A DNA stretch of 64,000 bases from Actinomadura luzonensis. GTDB taxonomy: Bacteria > Actinomycetota > Actinomycetes > Streptosporangiales > Streptosporangiaceae. Of this stretch, positions 41,832 to 51,536 are shown one piece after another (positions within the stretch are counted from its first letter, which is position 1; each line of letters starts with the position of its first letter). The notes beneath the pieces were generated by a model, which did not search any database, had not been told where the DNA came from, and saw only the letters and a program-made list of their open reading frames with translations. Made by a program: the position numbers and the translations under genes. The stretch covers positions 558,001-622,000 of the forward strand of contig NZ_JAKRKC020000002.1 of assembly GCF_022664455.2 (NCBI RefSeq). The letters are read 5' to 3'.

Positions 41832-44800
41832 GTGTCCTTATCGTCCCTGTCATCGAAACGACCTGCATCAGGCCGACGTGGCCACCACCCGCGCTTACGC
41901 AAGCTGACCAGCGCGACCGCGGCCTCCGCGCTGGTGATCTCGCTGGCTGCGGCCCCACCCGCCGCCGCGCAGAGCACCACCCCGGTTCCGGGTGAGCCGA
42001 ATCTGATCTCCCGGGCGGCCGGCTGGCTGGCCGGCACAGTGTCGGGCTGGTTCGCCGAGGATCCCAAGGGTGAGATGCGGCCGGCGGCCGGCCCGGTCAC
42101 GCTGCCCGGACGCGACGGTGAGGTGTCCGTGAAGCAGGCCGAGCCTGCGCCGCCGGGCAAGCGCGTCAAGGAGAAGAGCGGTCAGCGGTGGCGGTTCGGC
42201 ACCGTGTACGAGCTGGAGGACGGCCGCTCGCAGGCGGAGATCTCGACCCGGCCGGTGTATTTCCAGGACCCGTCCGGGGCCTGGCAGCCGATCGACACCA
42301 GCATCGGCGCGGCCGAGGGCGACGGGTTCGCGCACGGCAACGACAAGACAGGCTTTCAGAGCCGTTTCGGTGACAAGAGCGACAAGCTGGCGCGGATCGG
42401 ACTGGGCAAGCAGCAGGTCACCTTCGGCGTTGCAGGCGCGGCGCGGCAGATCACTCCGCAGGTCAACGGCTCGACCGTCACCTATCCGGGCCTGTGGGAG
42501 GGTGCCGATCTGGTCTACACGCTCACCGCCTCGGGCGTGAGCGAGCATCTCAAGCTGACCAGGCCGCCCGCGCCGGGGACGAGTTTCGCCTTCACCGTCA
42601 AGACCGGCGGCGACCTGCAGGCCACCCAGAACGGCGACGGCTCGATCTCCTTCGCCGGCGCCGATGGCAAGCGGGTCTTTACGATCCCGCGCCCTTTCAT
42701 GATCGACAGCCAGGCGGATGCCGCCTCCCCGTACGGCAAGCGCACCGGCGCCATCACCCAGGAACTGGTCCAGGGCCAGGGCGGCGAGGTGGCGATCACG
42801 CTGAAGCCGGACACGGCCTGGCTGGCCGCGCCGGAGCGCGCCTGGCCGGTGCTGATCGACCCCACCCTGAAGATCAACGACTGGGCGATCGACGTCTACG
42901 ACACCTACGTCAGCAACGCCGCGGCGACCACCAATTTCGCCGACTCCTGGAAGCTTCCGGTGGGCAAGACCTCGGCGGGGCTGAACCGGGCGCTGCTGTT
43001 CTTCGGCGCCCCGGGTGCGAAGATCCTGCCCATCGGCACCCGGATCGACCAGGCCCGTCTGGAGATGTACTTCGACCAGGCGCTGGGTGAGAGCGCGGCG
43101 GTGACGCTGGCCGCGCACGAGATCACCGACGATTCCTGGACGTGGGACCCGCTCGGCACCACGTGGAACCACCAGCCGAGTTTCGCCGCCACCGCCGCCT
43201 CGACCGTGACCCGGGCGCCGGGTGAGCTGTCACGCTGGCACTCCTTCGACGTGACCGCGATGGTCAACGGCTGGTACTCCAGCATCGAGGCGCCGATGGC
43301 CGGCATTTTGGTCAAGGCGGCCAACGAGGCGAAGACCGCCCCGGTGGGCGGGGTCGCCTACCAGGCGATGGACGACTTCGGCCCGGCCGACCCGCTGACC
43401 GTCGACCCGGTCGCGCATCCGCGGCTGCTGGTGACGTTCGGCAAGCCGTCGGTGCGGCTGGAGCAGCCGACGCTGGCCACCTCGGTGGGCGCCTCCCTGT
43501 CGTGGAGCGCCTACCAAGATCCCACCCCCGGTGACGCCTCTGATGATCTGGTGGAGTACCGGCTGCGCCACGAGTGCCCGTCGGCGTGTGACCGCAGCTC
43601 CAACACCAGTGGCGGCGACTACGACAGTCTGGTGGTGACGCTGCCGCCGCAGGTGACCTCCTACGTCGACACCAGCAGCGGCGCCGAGCCCGACGCCGCC
43701 GCCGACCCCGCCTACAGCCACCGCGCCGACTACTGGGTGGAGGCGGTGCTGAAGAACGGGCAGGTGGTGCCGTCGCAGAAGGTGCGGGTGTTCCTGCCCA
43801 AGCCCGGCTACGTCACCAAGACCCTGTACGCCGGCACCGACACCACCCTGGCCTCGGGCGAGCCGGGCACCGGGCACGACGTGCTGGCCGGCCAGAAGCG
43901 GCTGCAGATCGGCAACACCGCCACCGCCCTGGCCAACACCCGCGCGGTGCTCACGTTCGACGACTACGCCGCCCAGATCCCGGCCGACGCGCAGATCAGC
44001 CAGGCCCGGCTGTCGCTGTGGCAGGCCACCGCCACCGGCAGCGGCGCCTCCTTCACCGCCCACAAGCTCACCCGCGCCTTCGACGAGAACGCCACCTGGG
44101 CCAGCCCGTGGACCACGCCCGGCGGCGACTTCGAGGCCACGGCGCTGGACACCGTCACCGGGCTGACCGACACCGCTGGCTGGCGGCCATGGACGGTCAC
44201 CGACGCCGCCAAGTCCTGGACCGCCACCCCGGCCGCCAACCACGGCCTGCTGATCAAGGTCGCCAACGAGGCCGGCACGGCCAAGCAGTCGGCCCAGTTC
44301 CTGGCCGGCGAGACCAGCGAGCCGCTGCTGCGCCCGAAGCTGGCCGTCACCTACGCCGACACCACCACGCCGTCCTCGTTCTATGCTCCCGGCACCCCCG
44401 AGCGGCTGGACGCAGGCGCGAGCGCCGACATCTCGGTCATGGTGCAGAACACCACCACCGAATCCTGGCCCGCGGCCTCGACCAAGCTGTCGTATCACTG
44501 GAAGCTGCCCGACGGCACCGACATCTCCACCGCCGACAGCCAGCTCAAGACCGCCCTCCCCTACGACCTGGCGCCGGGTGCCGCCGTCACCGTGACCGCC
44601 AAGGTCAGGGCCCCTGCGACCACGAGCAACCTGGCCGAGGGCGCGGTGCTGGTGTGGGACGTGCAGGACACCGTCACCAACAACTGGAAGTCGGCCACCC
44701 ATCATCTGCCGGAGCTGCCGCAGCAGATCCGCATCGACTCCCCCACCTCGGACCTGCTGGGGCTGGAGAAGTTCTACGCCTACACCGGCAAGAACACCGG

Positions 44801-47800
44801 CGCCGGCGCGAGCGCGCTGGTCAACCCGTACGCGGGCAACGTGGTGTGGGGCTACAACGCCTTCTCCAACCCCTCCCGCGGCGCGCAGACGTTCGTCCGG
44901 ATGACCTACAACAGCCTCGACACCTCAACGGCCTCCCTCGGCTACGGCTGGAGCCTGCAGACCTCGACGCTGCCCAAGCTGGGCTCGCAGCTGCAGTTCC
45001 ACCCGCCCGGCCAAAGATGGCCCACCCAGGTCAGGTTGACCGACGGCGACGGCACCACCCACGTATGGACGCTCGACACCCACGGCAACACCAACTGCCT
45101 GCCCAACACCTGCGACTACAAGCACCCCCGCGGCGTGCACCTGTACCTGCAGCGCGTGCCGGAATCCGCGGCCGCACCCGACCGCTACTCACGCGACCCG
45201 GCCCGCCAGTGGGTGTTCACCAAGCCCGACCGCACCCAGTTCTTCTTCGACGACGAAGGCTTCCAGTCCGCGATCGTCGACAAGAACGGCAACACCATGT
45301 CGTTCACCTACGAACGGCGTAAGTCCAACAACAAGCCGACCAAGTTCCTGCAGTACATCACCGACGCCACCGGCCGTAAGACGCTGAGCCTGGACTACTA
45401 CGAAAAGGGCCAGGACTACACCTACATCGATGACGAGACCTGGCAGCCGGTTCAGGACACCAAGCTGACCAACCCGCACATCATCGACAACGTCGAGCAG
45501 ATCACCGACATCGCCGGCCGCAGGCTCACCTTCGCCTACACCGGCAAGGGCCTGATGGCCCGCATGATCGACGGCGCCGGGGACGAGCAGGCCAAAACCT
45601 TCGCCTTCCGCTACGACGCCACCCAGGGCAACAAGAACGTCAAACTGGTCAAGGTCACCGACCCGCGCGGCAACGACACCGACCTGAAGTACTACGAGGC
45701 ACCGGTCGACCCCAAGGACCTGTGGAAGGCCCAGACCCTGACCGACCGGCTCGACGGCGTCACCACCTTCGACTACGTGGACCCCGACGGACCGCAGGGC
45801 GGCGTGATCAACGCCACGGTCACCGACCCGCTCACCCACGCCACCAAGTATGAGCTGGACGCCTACGGCCGGCCGCACCTCATCACCAACGCCAAGAACG
45901 AGACCACCCGCCTGGAATGGGACCCCGACCACAACGTCACCGACCTGTTCGAGGCCAACCAGGCGCACACCACCTGGACCTACGACGACAAGACCGGCTA
46001 CCCGCGGACGATCAAGGACGCCGAGGCCAACCAGAACGGCACCAACCCGACCACGCTGACCTACCAGGCCGGCCTGAACGGCTACACCGCCGACCTGACC
46101 GAGAAGACCAGCCCCGAAGGCCGCACGTGGCAGTTCACCTACGACGCCAACGGCAACCTCAAGACGGTCACCGACCCGCTCGGCGTCCAAACCGCCACAG
46201 CCGGTGACTACACCACGAAGTACGACTACGACGGCAACGGCCTGCTGATCAAGGTCACGGACGCCAACGGCAACCCCACCAGCTACGGCGACTACGACCC
46301 CTCCGGCTACCCCAAGACCATCACCGACGCGTACGGCGTCGAGACGCCCACGCAGGGCGACCACACCACCTCATTCGACTACGACGTACGCGGCAACGTC
46401 CTGTCGGTCACCGACGCGCTGGGCAAGAAGACCACCCAGACCTACGACATCTTCAAACGCCCCCTGGAGTCCAAGGTCCCCAAGGACCAGGACACAGGCG
46501 TCTTCATCACCACCCCGGCCCCCGTCTACGACCGCAACGACAACATCACCAAGTCCACCGCCCCCAACGGCGCGGTGGCCACCGCGGCCTACGACGCGGC
46601 CGACCAGCTGATCGAATCGGTGCTGCCCAAGGACTCCGACACCGGCCCGCAGCGCAAGGCCACCTTCGCCTGGGACCTGGCCGGCAACCTGAAGACCCAG
46701 ACCGAGCCCAAGGGCAACCTGCCCGGCGCGAACCCGGCCGAGTTCACCACCACCTACCTCTACAACCAGATCTACCAGCTCACCGACGTACTCAACGCCG
46801 ACCAGCACAAGATCACCTACACCTACGACAACGTCGGCAACACCACCACGGTCATCGACCCGCGCAAGAACGCCACCCCGGACACCGGCGACTACACCGC
46901 GACCTACACCTACGACCTCAACCACCAGGTCAAGACCACCAAGGACGCGGCCGGACACCAGACCAAGACCGACTACGACCTGGACGGCCTCGTCATCGGC
47001 CAGACCGACCAGGAGAACAACAAGACGATCACCACGTACGACAAGCGCGGCGACGTGATCGAGACCAAGGTCCCGCACGCCGACACCGGCGGCACGATCA
47101 AGTACGTCACCACCCGCTTCGAGTACGACCAGGCCGGCAACCAGACCAAGACGATCACGCCCCGGGGCGTGGAGACCGCCGACGACGACACCGACTTCCT
47201 CGCCGAGACCCGCTACGACAAGCTGAACCGGCCGGTCGAGGAGATCTACCCCTTCGACAAGGACGACCCGGTCTACAACAAGCCGGACAGCGTTCTCTAC
47301 ACCTACGACGCCGTCTCCCAGCTGAAGGAGATCTCCCTTCCGCCCTCGCACGGGCAGACCATCCGCAATGTCTCGAAGATGACCTACTGGGACAACGGCT
47401 GGTCCAGGACCACCACCGACCCGTGGGACATCAAGACCACCTACGACTACAACAAGCTGGGCCTGCAGACCAACCGCACCGTCACCAGCGCGGGCGGCTC
47501 CTCCCAGCGGGCGATGGACTGGGACTACTACCCCGACGGCAAACTCAAGACCCACTCCGACGACGGCGTCCCGCTCGGCCTGGACGTGGTCCTGGAGGAC
47601 AACTCCGACACCGGCCAGACAGTGGCGACCGGCACCTGGACGGCCACCTCGGGCGGCACCTCCTCCTCCAGCATCATCGGCCCCCGGCTGGCGACGACGG
47701 CAACCGACGGGTTCGTCGGCTACGACTACGCCACCGCCCCCGCCGGCACCGGCCAGTCATCCTTCACCTGGAACCTGGCCACCCCGGCCGCGGGCACCTA

Positions 47801-50312
47801 CAAGGTCGCCGTGCAATACCCGGCCGGCGCCACCGCCACCAACGCCAAATACACCGTCAAGCACGACGGCGGCACCGCCGTGGTGGTCGTGGACCAGACC
47901 AAGAACCCCGGCACCTGGGTCGAGCTCGGCAGCTACACCTTCACCGCCGGCACCACCCACAGCGTCACCCTCACCGACGAAGCCAACGGCACCGTCGTGG
48001 CGGACGCGGTCAAGCTGGTCCGCGACACCGCCGGCACCAGCGACACCGAGAAGAAGGACTTCGCCTACACCTACGACGCCAACGCCAACCTGACCCGGAT
48101 CGACGACAACTCACCCACCGCCAAGATCGACCTGTGGGACATCTCCTACACCAACCTCAACCAGATCCAGCAGATCCAGGAAAAGCTCGACGGCGCCCTG
48201 AAGAACACCACGACCTACGCCTACAACGAGAACAGCGCCGTCACCGTCCGCACCCACGACAAGACGGTGGCCACCTACGGCTACGACGTACGCGACCTGG
48301 TCAACCAGGTCGTCAACAAGAAGTCCGCCACCGACCCGTCGCCCAAGACGACCACCTACACCTACACCCCGCGCGGCGAACGCCTGACCGAGACCAAGGC
48401 CAACGGCAACACCGTCACCTACGACTACTTCCTGTCCGGCGTCCTGCGCCACTCGATCGAGAAGAAGCCCAACGCCACGATCGTGGCCGAGCACACCCTC
48501 GGCTACCAGAGCAACCTGCATCGCGCCAGCGACCACGCCAAGATCCAGAACGCCGACAACCACGGCGCCTACCTCGAACACGACTACGCCTACACCTACG
48601 ACCCCCGCGACCGCATCGCCAAGACCGTCAAGACCCCGGTCGCCGGCGGCACCGCGCAGACCGAGACCTACTCCCACGACCCCAACAGCAACGTGTGGGA
48701 GGAGGAGGTCCTCGGCAAGAAGACCACCTTCACCTACGACCGCAACCGCCTGATGACCTCGGTCACCGGCGGAGCCACCGCTACCTACACCTACGACCCC
48801 TACGGCCGCCTGCGCACCGTCCAGGGCGGCGGCAAGACCTGGGAGAAGTACACCTACGACGGCTTCGACCACGTCATCCAGCACGAGAAACTCGGCGCCG
48901 ACGGCACCACCAACACCGTCACCAAGTACACCTACGACCCGCTCGACCGCACCACCACCAAGACCGAGAAGGAAGGCACCGCAAACGCCAGGACCACCAC
49001 CTACTCCTACCTCGGCCTGTCCGGCGAGGTCCTGGACGAGGAGGTGGCCGGCAAACTCACCAAGTCCTTCCAGTACAGCCCGTGGGGCGAGCGCCTGTCC
49101 CAGGTGAAGGTCAACGCCGACAGCACGGAAGAGAACTCCTACTACGGCTACAACCCGCACACCGACGTCGAACAGATCACGTCCGACGCGGGCGACACCC
49201 GGGCCACCTACGGCTACACCGCCTACGGCAAGAACGACGACAAGCTTTTCACCGGCGTCGACAAGCCCGACCCCGTGGACCCCACCGCCAAGGAGGAGTA
49301 CAACCCCTACCGCTTCAACGCCAAGCGCTGGGACAACTCCACCGGCATGTACGACATGGGGTTCCGCGACTACAACCCGGGCCTCAACCGCTTCCTCAAC
49401 CTCGACAGCTACGACGGCGCCCTGGCGGACCTGGCACTCGGCCTCGACCCCTGGACCGCCAACCGATACGCCTTCGCAGGCGGGAACCCGATCACCGGCA
49501 TCGAGCTCGACGGACACGACCCGTACGGCTGCTCACCCACCTCACCGGACTGCGTGAGCAAGAACAACGCCATCGCCCGTAAGGAGGCCGGGCTTCCGCC
49601 CCGGGACCGAAGCGGCAACGGAGGCACCTACGAGGCCAGGCCAAGCCTGCTGCTTTCACCGATGAAGCCGGTCAATCCGCCTACCCGAACGGCCCCGAAG
49701 GCGCCGACCCAGACCGCGCCCAAGGGCTTCTGGGGGAGACTCGGCGGCGTACTGGGCCTGTTGCTCATGCTGTGCGGCGACTCCGCACAGACCGACTGCT
49801 CGGACGAGCCCGAACGGCAACCCCAGCCCCTGCCCAGCCCGAGCAGCTCCAACAGCACGAGCATCCAGCAGGACGACAGCAAGGAACAGGTGGCGCCGGA
49901 CACGAACGTGTTGATCGACGCCTACGATCGGCATCTGGAGGCCGCGGTCGACGCCGCCATCGGGGATCGCGGTGTGGTCATCCTCGGTCCCGTCAGGGAT
50001 GAGTTCCTGGACACCGATGACGCACAGGAACTCGCCGCGCGGAAGAATTGGCTGAAACAGTTCATGGATAAGCACCAGGGAGTTTACGGTGGCGGCGCAT
50101 CGGTGTCGGCGGTAAAGTCCCTGCAGGCCGAGAACGCGTGGGAGCTGGACAAGTGGAGATCGGCTGCACCTCCTATCCTCAAGGACAAGGACGCACGCGT
50201 CCTCGCCGCGGCGATGGCCCACAACCGGATAAAGATCCTCACGAGCGACAAGAAGTTCGCGAACTGGCTGACCTGGATCGCTTATCCGCACGAGCTTCTC
50301 TCATTACGTTAG
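41832..50312 (+). CDS. Secreted RHS/YD-repeat polymorphic toxin with C-terminal PIN-type nuclease
   Basis: The protein has about 2,826 residues. A basic N-terminus and hydrophobic segment end in AAPPAAAQ (near 47), a Sec signal. Two DNRLRE-type beta domains lie at about 354-530 and 663-830. RHS/YD repeats (YDANGNL, YDLDGLV types) run from about 1155 to 2525, interrupted at about 1917-2066 by a golvesin-like beta domain. The core ends with GMYDMGFRDYNPGLNRFLNLD. The tip (about 2685-2826) has APDTNVLIDAYD, VRDEFLD, KDKDARVLAAAM and ILTSDKKF. These give D2690, E2724, D2785 or D2787, and D2806, the acidic set of a PIN RNase. GTG 41832 is chosen for GGAG upstream; ATG 41817 is possible. Confidence 0.85.
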   Translation: MSLSSLSSKRPASGRRGHHPRLRKLTSATAASALVISLAAAPPAAAQSTTPVPGEPNLISRAAGWLAGTVSGWFAEDPKGEMRPAAGPVTLPGRDGEVSVKQAEPAPPGKRVKEKSGQRWRFGTVYELEDGRSQAEISTRPVYFQDPSGAWQPIDTSIGAAEGDGFAHGNDKTGFQSRFGDKSDKLARIGLGKQQVTFGVAGAARQITPQVNGSTVTYPGLWEGADLVYTLTASGVSEHLKLTRPPAPGTSFAFTVKTGGDLQATQNGDGSISFAGADGKRVFTIPRPFMIDSQADAASPYGKRTGAITQELVQGQGGEVAITLKPDTAWLAAPERAWPVLIDPTLKINDWAIDVYDTYVSNAAATTNFADSWKLPVGKTSAGLNRALLFFGAPGAKILPIGTRIDQARLEMYFDQALGESAAVTLAAHEITDDSWTWDPLGTTWNHQPSFAATAASTVTRAPGELSRWHSFDVTAMVNGWYSSIEAPMAGILVKAANEAKTAPVGGVAYQAMDDFGPADPLTVDPVAHPRLLVTFGKPSVRLEQPTLATSVGASLSWSAYQDPTPGDASDDLVEYRLRHECPSACDRSSNTSGGDYDSLVVTLPPQVTSYVDTSSGAEPDAAADPAYSHRADYWVEAVLKNGQVVPSQKVRVFLPKPGYVTKTLYAGTDTTLASGEPGTGHDVLAGQKRLQIGNTATALANTRAVLTFDDYAAQIPADAQISQARLSLWQATATGSGASFTAHKLTRAFDENATWASPWTTPGGDFEATALDTVTGLTDTAGWRPWTVTDAAKSWTATPAANHGLLIKVANEAGTAKQSAQFLAGETSEPLLRPKLAVTYADTTTPSSFYAPGTPERLDAGASADISVMVQNTTTESWPAASTKLSYHWKLPDGTDISTADSQLKTALPYDLAPGAAVTVTAKVRAPATTSNLAEGAVLVWDVQDTVTNNWKSATHHLPELPQQIRIDSPTSDLLGLEKFYAYTGKNTGAGASALVNPYAGNVVWGYNAFSNPSRGAQTFVRMTYNSLDTSTASLGYGWSLQTSTLPKLGSQLQFHPPGQRWPTQVRLTDGDGTTHVWTLDTHGNTNCLPNTCDYKHPRGVHLYLQRVPESAAAPDRYSRDPARQWVFTKPDRTQFFFDDEGFQSAIVDKNGNTMSFTYERRKSNNKPTKFLQYITDATGRKTLSLDYYEKGQDYTYIDDETWQPVQDTKLTNPHIIDNVEQITDIAGRRLTFAYTGKGLMARMIDGAGDEQAKTFAFRYDATQGNKNVKLVKVTDPRGNDTDLKYYEAPVDPKDLWKAQTLTDRLDGVTTFDYVDPDGPQGGVINATVTDPLTHATKYELDAYGRPHLITNAKNETTRLEWDPDHNVTDLFEANQAHTTWTYDDKTGYPRTIKDAEANQNGTNPTTLTYQAGLNGYTADLTEKTSPEGRTWQFTYDANGNLKTVTDPLGVQTATAGDYTTKYDYDGNGLLIKVTDANGNPTSYGDYDPSGYPKTITDAYGVETPTQGDHTTSFDYDVRGNVLSVTDALGKKTTQTYDIFKRPLESKVPKDQDTGVFITTPAPVYDRNDNITKSTAPNGAVATAAYDAADQLIESVLPKDSDTGPQRKATFAWDLAGNLKTQTEPKGNLPGANPAEFTTTYLYNQIYQLTDVLNADQHKITYTYDNVGNTTTVIDPRKNATPDTGDYTATYTYDLNHQVKTTKDAAGHQTKTDYDLDGLVIGQTDQENNKTITTYDKRGDVIETKVPHADTGGTIKYVTTRFEYDQAGNQTKTITPRGVETADDDTDFLAETRYDKLNRPVEEIYPFDKDDPVYNKPDSVLYTYDAVSQLKEISLPPSHGQTIRNVSKMTYWDNGWSRTTTDPWDIKTTYDYNKLGLQTNRTVTSAGGSSQRAMDWDYYPDGKLKTHSDDGVPLGLDVVLEDNSDTGQTVATGTWTATSGGTSSSSIIGPRLATTATDGFVGYDYATAPAGTGQSSFTWNLATPAAGTYKVAVQYPAGATATNAKYTVKHDGGTAVVVVDQTKNPGTWVELGSYTFTAGTTHSVTLTDEANGTVVADAVKLVRDTAGTSDTEKKDFAYTYDANANLTRIDDNSPTAKIDLWDISYTNLNQIQQIQEKLDGALKNTTTYAYNENSAVTVRTHDKTVATYGYDVRDLVNQVVNKKSATDPSPKTTTYTYTPRGERLTETKANGNTVTYDYFLSGVLRHSIEKKPNATIVAEHTLGYQSNLHRASDHAKIQNADNHGAYLEHDYAYTYDPRDRIAKTVKTPVAGGTAQTETYSHDPNSNVWEEEVLGKKTTFTYDRNRLMTSVTGGATATYTYDPYGRLRTVQGGGKTWEKYTYDGFDHVIQHEKLGADGTTNTVTKYTYDPLDRTTTKTEKEGTANARTTTYSYLGLSGEVLDEEVAGKLTKSFQYSPWGERLSQVKVNADSTEENSYYGYNPHTDVEQITSDAGDTRATYGYTAYGKNDDKLFTGVDKPDPVDPTAKEEYNPYRFNAKRWDNSTGMYDMGFRDYNPGLNRFLNLDSYDGALADLALGLDPWTANRYAFAGGNPITGIELDGHDPYGCSPTSPDCVSKNNAIARKEAGLPPRDRSGNGGTYEARPSLLLSPMKPVNPPTRTAPKAPTQTAPKGFWGRLGGVLGLLLMLCGDSAQTDCSDEPERQPQPLPSPSSSNSTSIQQDDSKEQVAPDTNVLIDAYDRHLEAAVDAAIGDRGVVILGPVRDEFLDTDDAQELAARKNWLKQFMDKHQGVYGGGASVSAVKSLQAENAWELDKWRSAAPPILKDKDARVLAAAMAHNRIKILTSDKKFANWLTWIAYPHELLSLR

Positions 50313-50358
50313 TGCCAGCTGGAAACAGACAGGCGAGACAAGACAGGCCACGAGAAAT

Positions 50359-50715
50359 ATGCCGGCATTCAACAGGCTGAGACTCCCTGAGCCGTTCGTC
50401 TGCCCGAACTGCCACCAGGGCTACGAGCAGATCCTTCAGTTCACCTACGGCTACGCCTGGCAGTTCGACTACGAAATCGGCGACACGGTCAACTGGCGAA
50501 AGGAGCCACGCGCGGACGAAGGCGTTCCGGGAGCTGGGCGGGTATATGTGGAAGCCATCCTCGAAAGGGCATGCCCCCACTGCGGCCACGATGTGCCGTG
50601 GCCCCGCTCGGCCTTCGAGATCGAGCTGAGAAAGGATGTGATCGTCGCCGCTCGCCCAGGAATCCACCATGTGACGCACACGAGACAGGATCGATGGGTG
50701 GTGGCGGAGCCGTGA
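50359..50715 (+). CDS. Zinc-ribbon-type protein, candidate immunity protein
   Basis: The protein has 118 residues. CPNC (about 16-19) and CPHC (about 74-77) form a four-Cys zinc site separated by an aromatic-rich stretch (LQFTYGYAWQFDYEIGDTVNW). It starts 46 bp after the toxin stop, has similar lower GC, and is followed by a strong terminator, so the two form one unit. The place directly behind a toxin tip is where immunity genes lie. I know no named family for it, and the role is an inference. Confidence 0.6.
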   Translation: MPAFNRLRLPEPFVCPNCHQGYEQILQFTYGYAWQFDYEIGDTVNWRKEPRADEGVPGAGRVYVEAILERACPHCGHDVPWPRSAFEIELRKDVIVAARPGIHHVTHTRQDRWVVAEP

Positions 50716-50739
50716 GGTGAGCGCATCGCGGTGACGTCC

Positions 50740-50769
50740 TGGAGGGCCGGGCACCCGTCCGGCCCTCCA
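50740..50769 (+). terminator. Strong stem-loop after the toxin-immunity unit
   Basis: TGGAGGGCCGG and CCGGCCCTCCA pair over 11 bp around an 8-nt loop, 24 bp after the stop at 50715. It ends the RHS transcript. Beyond it, to about 50870, I see nothing coding. Confidence 0.75.
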
Positions 50770-50870
50770 TGCGCGTCCTCGGCGCGTCAACGCGTACGGC
50801 GCGGGCGTTGCCCGGCGCACACCCGCGTACCCGGCACGAACCGGCCGGGCTCCCTGAGCCGGGGCAGGCC

Positions 50871-50941
50871 GCGCGGCTGACGCCGAGCCGATCAGCAATC
50901 TGCTGGACGGTGTAGCGCCGCTCACCGTCCGATCCCTGCAT
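50871..50941 (-). pseudogene. Fragment encoding a recombinase-type HTH
   Basis: From ATG 50941 the frame reads RRYTVQQIADRLGVSRA and then loses similarity. It shares 32 identical nt with 37777-37808 in inverted orientation. Only the DNA-binding part of an invertase/resolvase-like protein remains. Confidence 0.45.
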
Positions 50942-51026
50942 GTGCAGCCGTGGGCCAGGACCATGCCGCTCCTTCGAGGACTCGCCGCGGGCAGCCGTAG
51001 CGCCCTCCGCCGGCGTGGACGATCGA

Positions 51027-51503
51027 TCAGCCGGCCCGGTCGGGCGGGCGGACGCGCAGCGCGATGTAGCGGGGGTCGGCGATGGCCTGCCGCGCGTAGG
51101 CCAGCGCGTGGCGGTAGGCGGCGTTGCCCGTCCAGTCGGCGACCTCGCTGATCCGCAGGTCAGGCGTGCCGGCCGAGTCGCGGGCCCGCCGGATCCTGGC
51201 CGCCATCTGGCGGATGTCGTCGCGGGCCTTGCGGTAGGCGTCCTGCTCCGGCCGGCCCCGGGCCAGGTAGGTCGCCGCGGTCATCTCCGCATCGGAGACC
51301 AGCACGTGTACGTCCCCGACGTTTCGGACGGCCCAGGCGAACGTCGCCGCCAGGCGAGCGGCGGAGAAGTAGGAGTTGCCCGGGCTGACCAGCAACACGA
51401 TGTGCTCACACCTGGCCAGGATCGCGGCGCTCGCGGCGTTGCACGGTCCAACCTCGACCAGCGCCTGTCCTGCGATGTCCACCCTGCCACCCCCTACGAG
51501 CAC
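51027..51503 (-). pseudogene. Truncated tRNA-dependent cyclodipeptide synthase
   Basis: The 158-residue frame follows AlbC-type synthases: HIVLLVSPGNSYFSAARLAATFAWA carries the Ser that receives the aminoacyl group, then VLVSDAEMTAATYLARGRPEQDAYRKARDDIRQM is the helix with basic residues, then LRISEVADWTGNAAYRHALAYA. It stops where AlbC still has about 80 residues, so the catalytic Tyr, Glu and second Tyr of the C-terminal half are missing. A 32-nt HTH fossil lies close to the break. A start at GTG 51482 is also possible. No oxidase or other tailoring gene is nearby. Confidence 0.65.
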
Positions 51504-51506
51504 CTA

Positions 51507-51516
51507 CCCACGTGGG
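51507..51516. promoter_or_regulatory. Palindrome CCCACGTGGG upstream of the synthase remnant
   Basis: This perfect 10-bp palindrome, flanked by the inverted words AGCACC and GGTGCT, lies between the synthase remnant and the RTX-like gene. It may be an old operator. No regulator is assigned. Confidence 0.35.
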
Positions 51517-51536
51517 TGCTGACCGCGAGCAGGGGG

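Noticed and set aside
41555..42169. Minus-strand open frame in the RHS leader
   Set aside because: It overlaps the RHS signal peptide region, shows no domain and has no good start context.
41832..50312. The RHS protein as a type VI secretion effector
   Set aside because: There is no PAAR domain and no secretion-system gene nearby; a Sec-type signal and a Gram-positive setting fit direct secretion.
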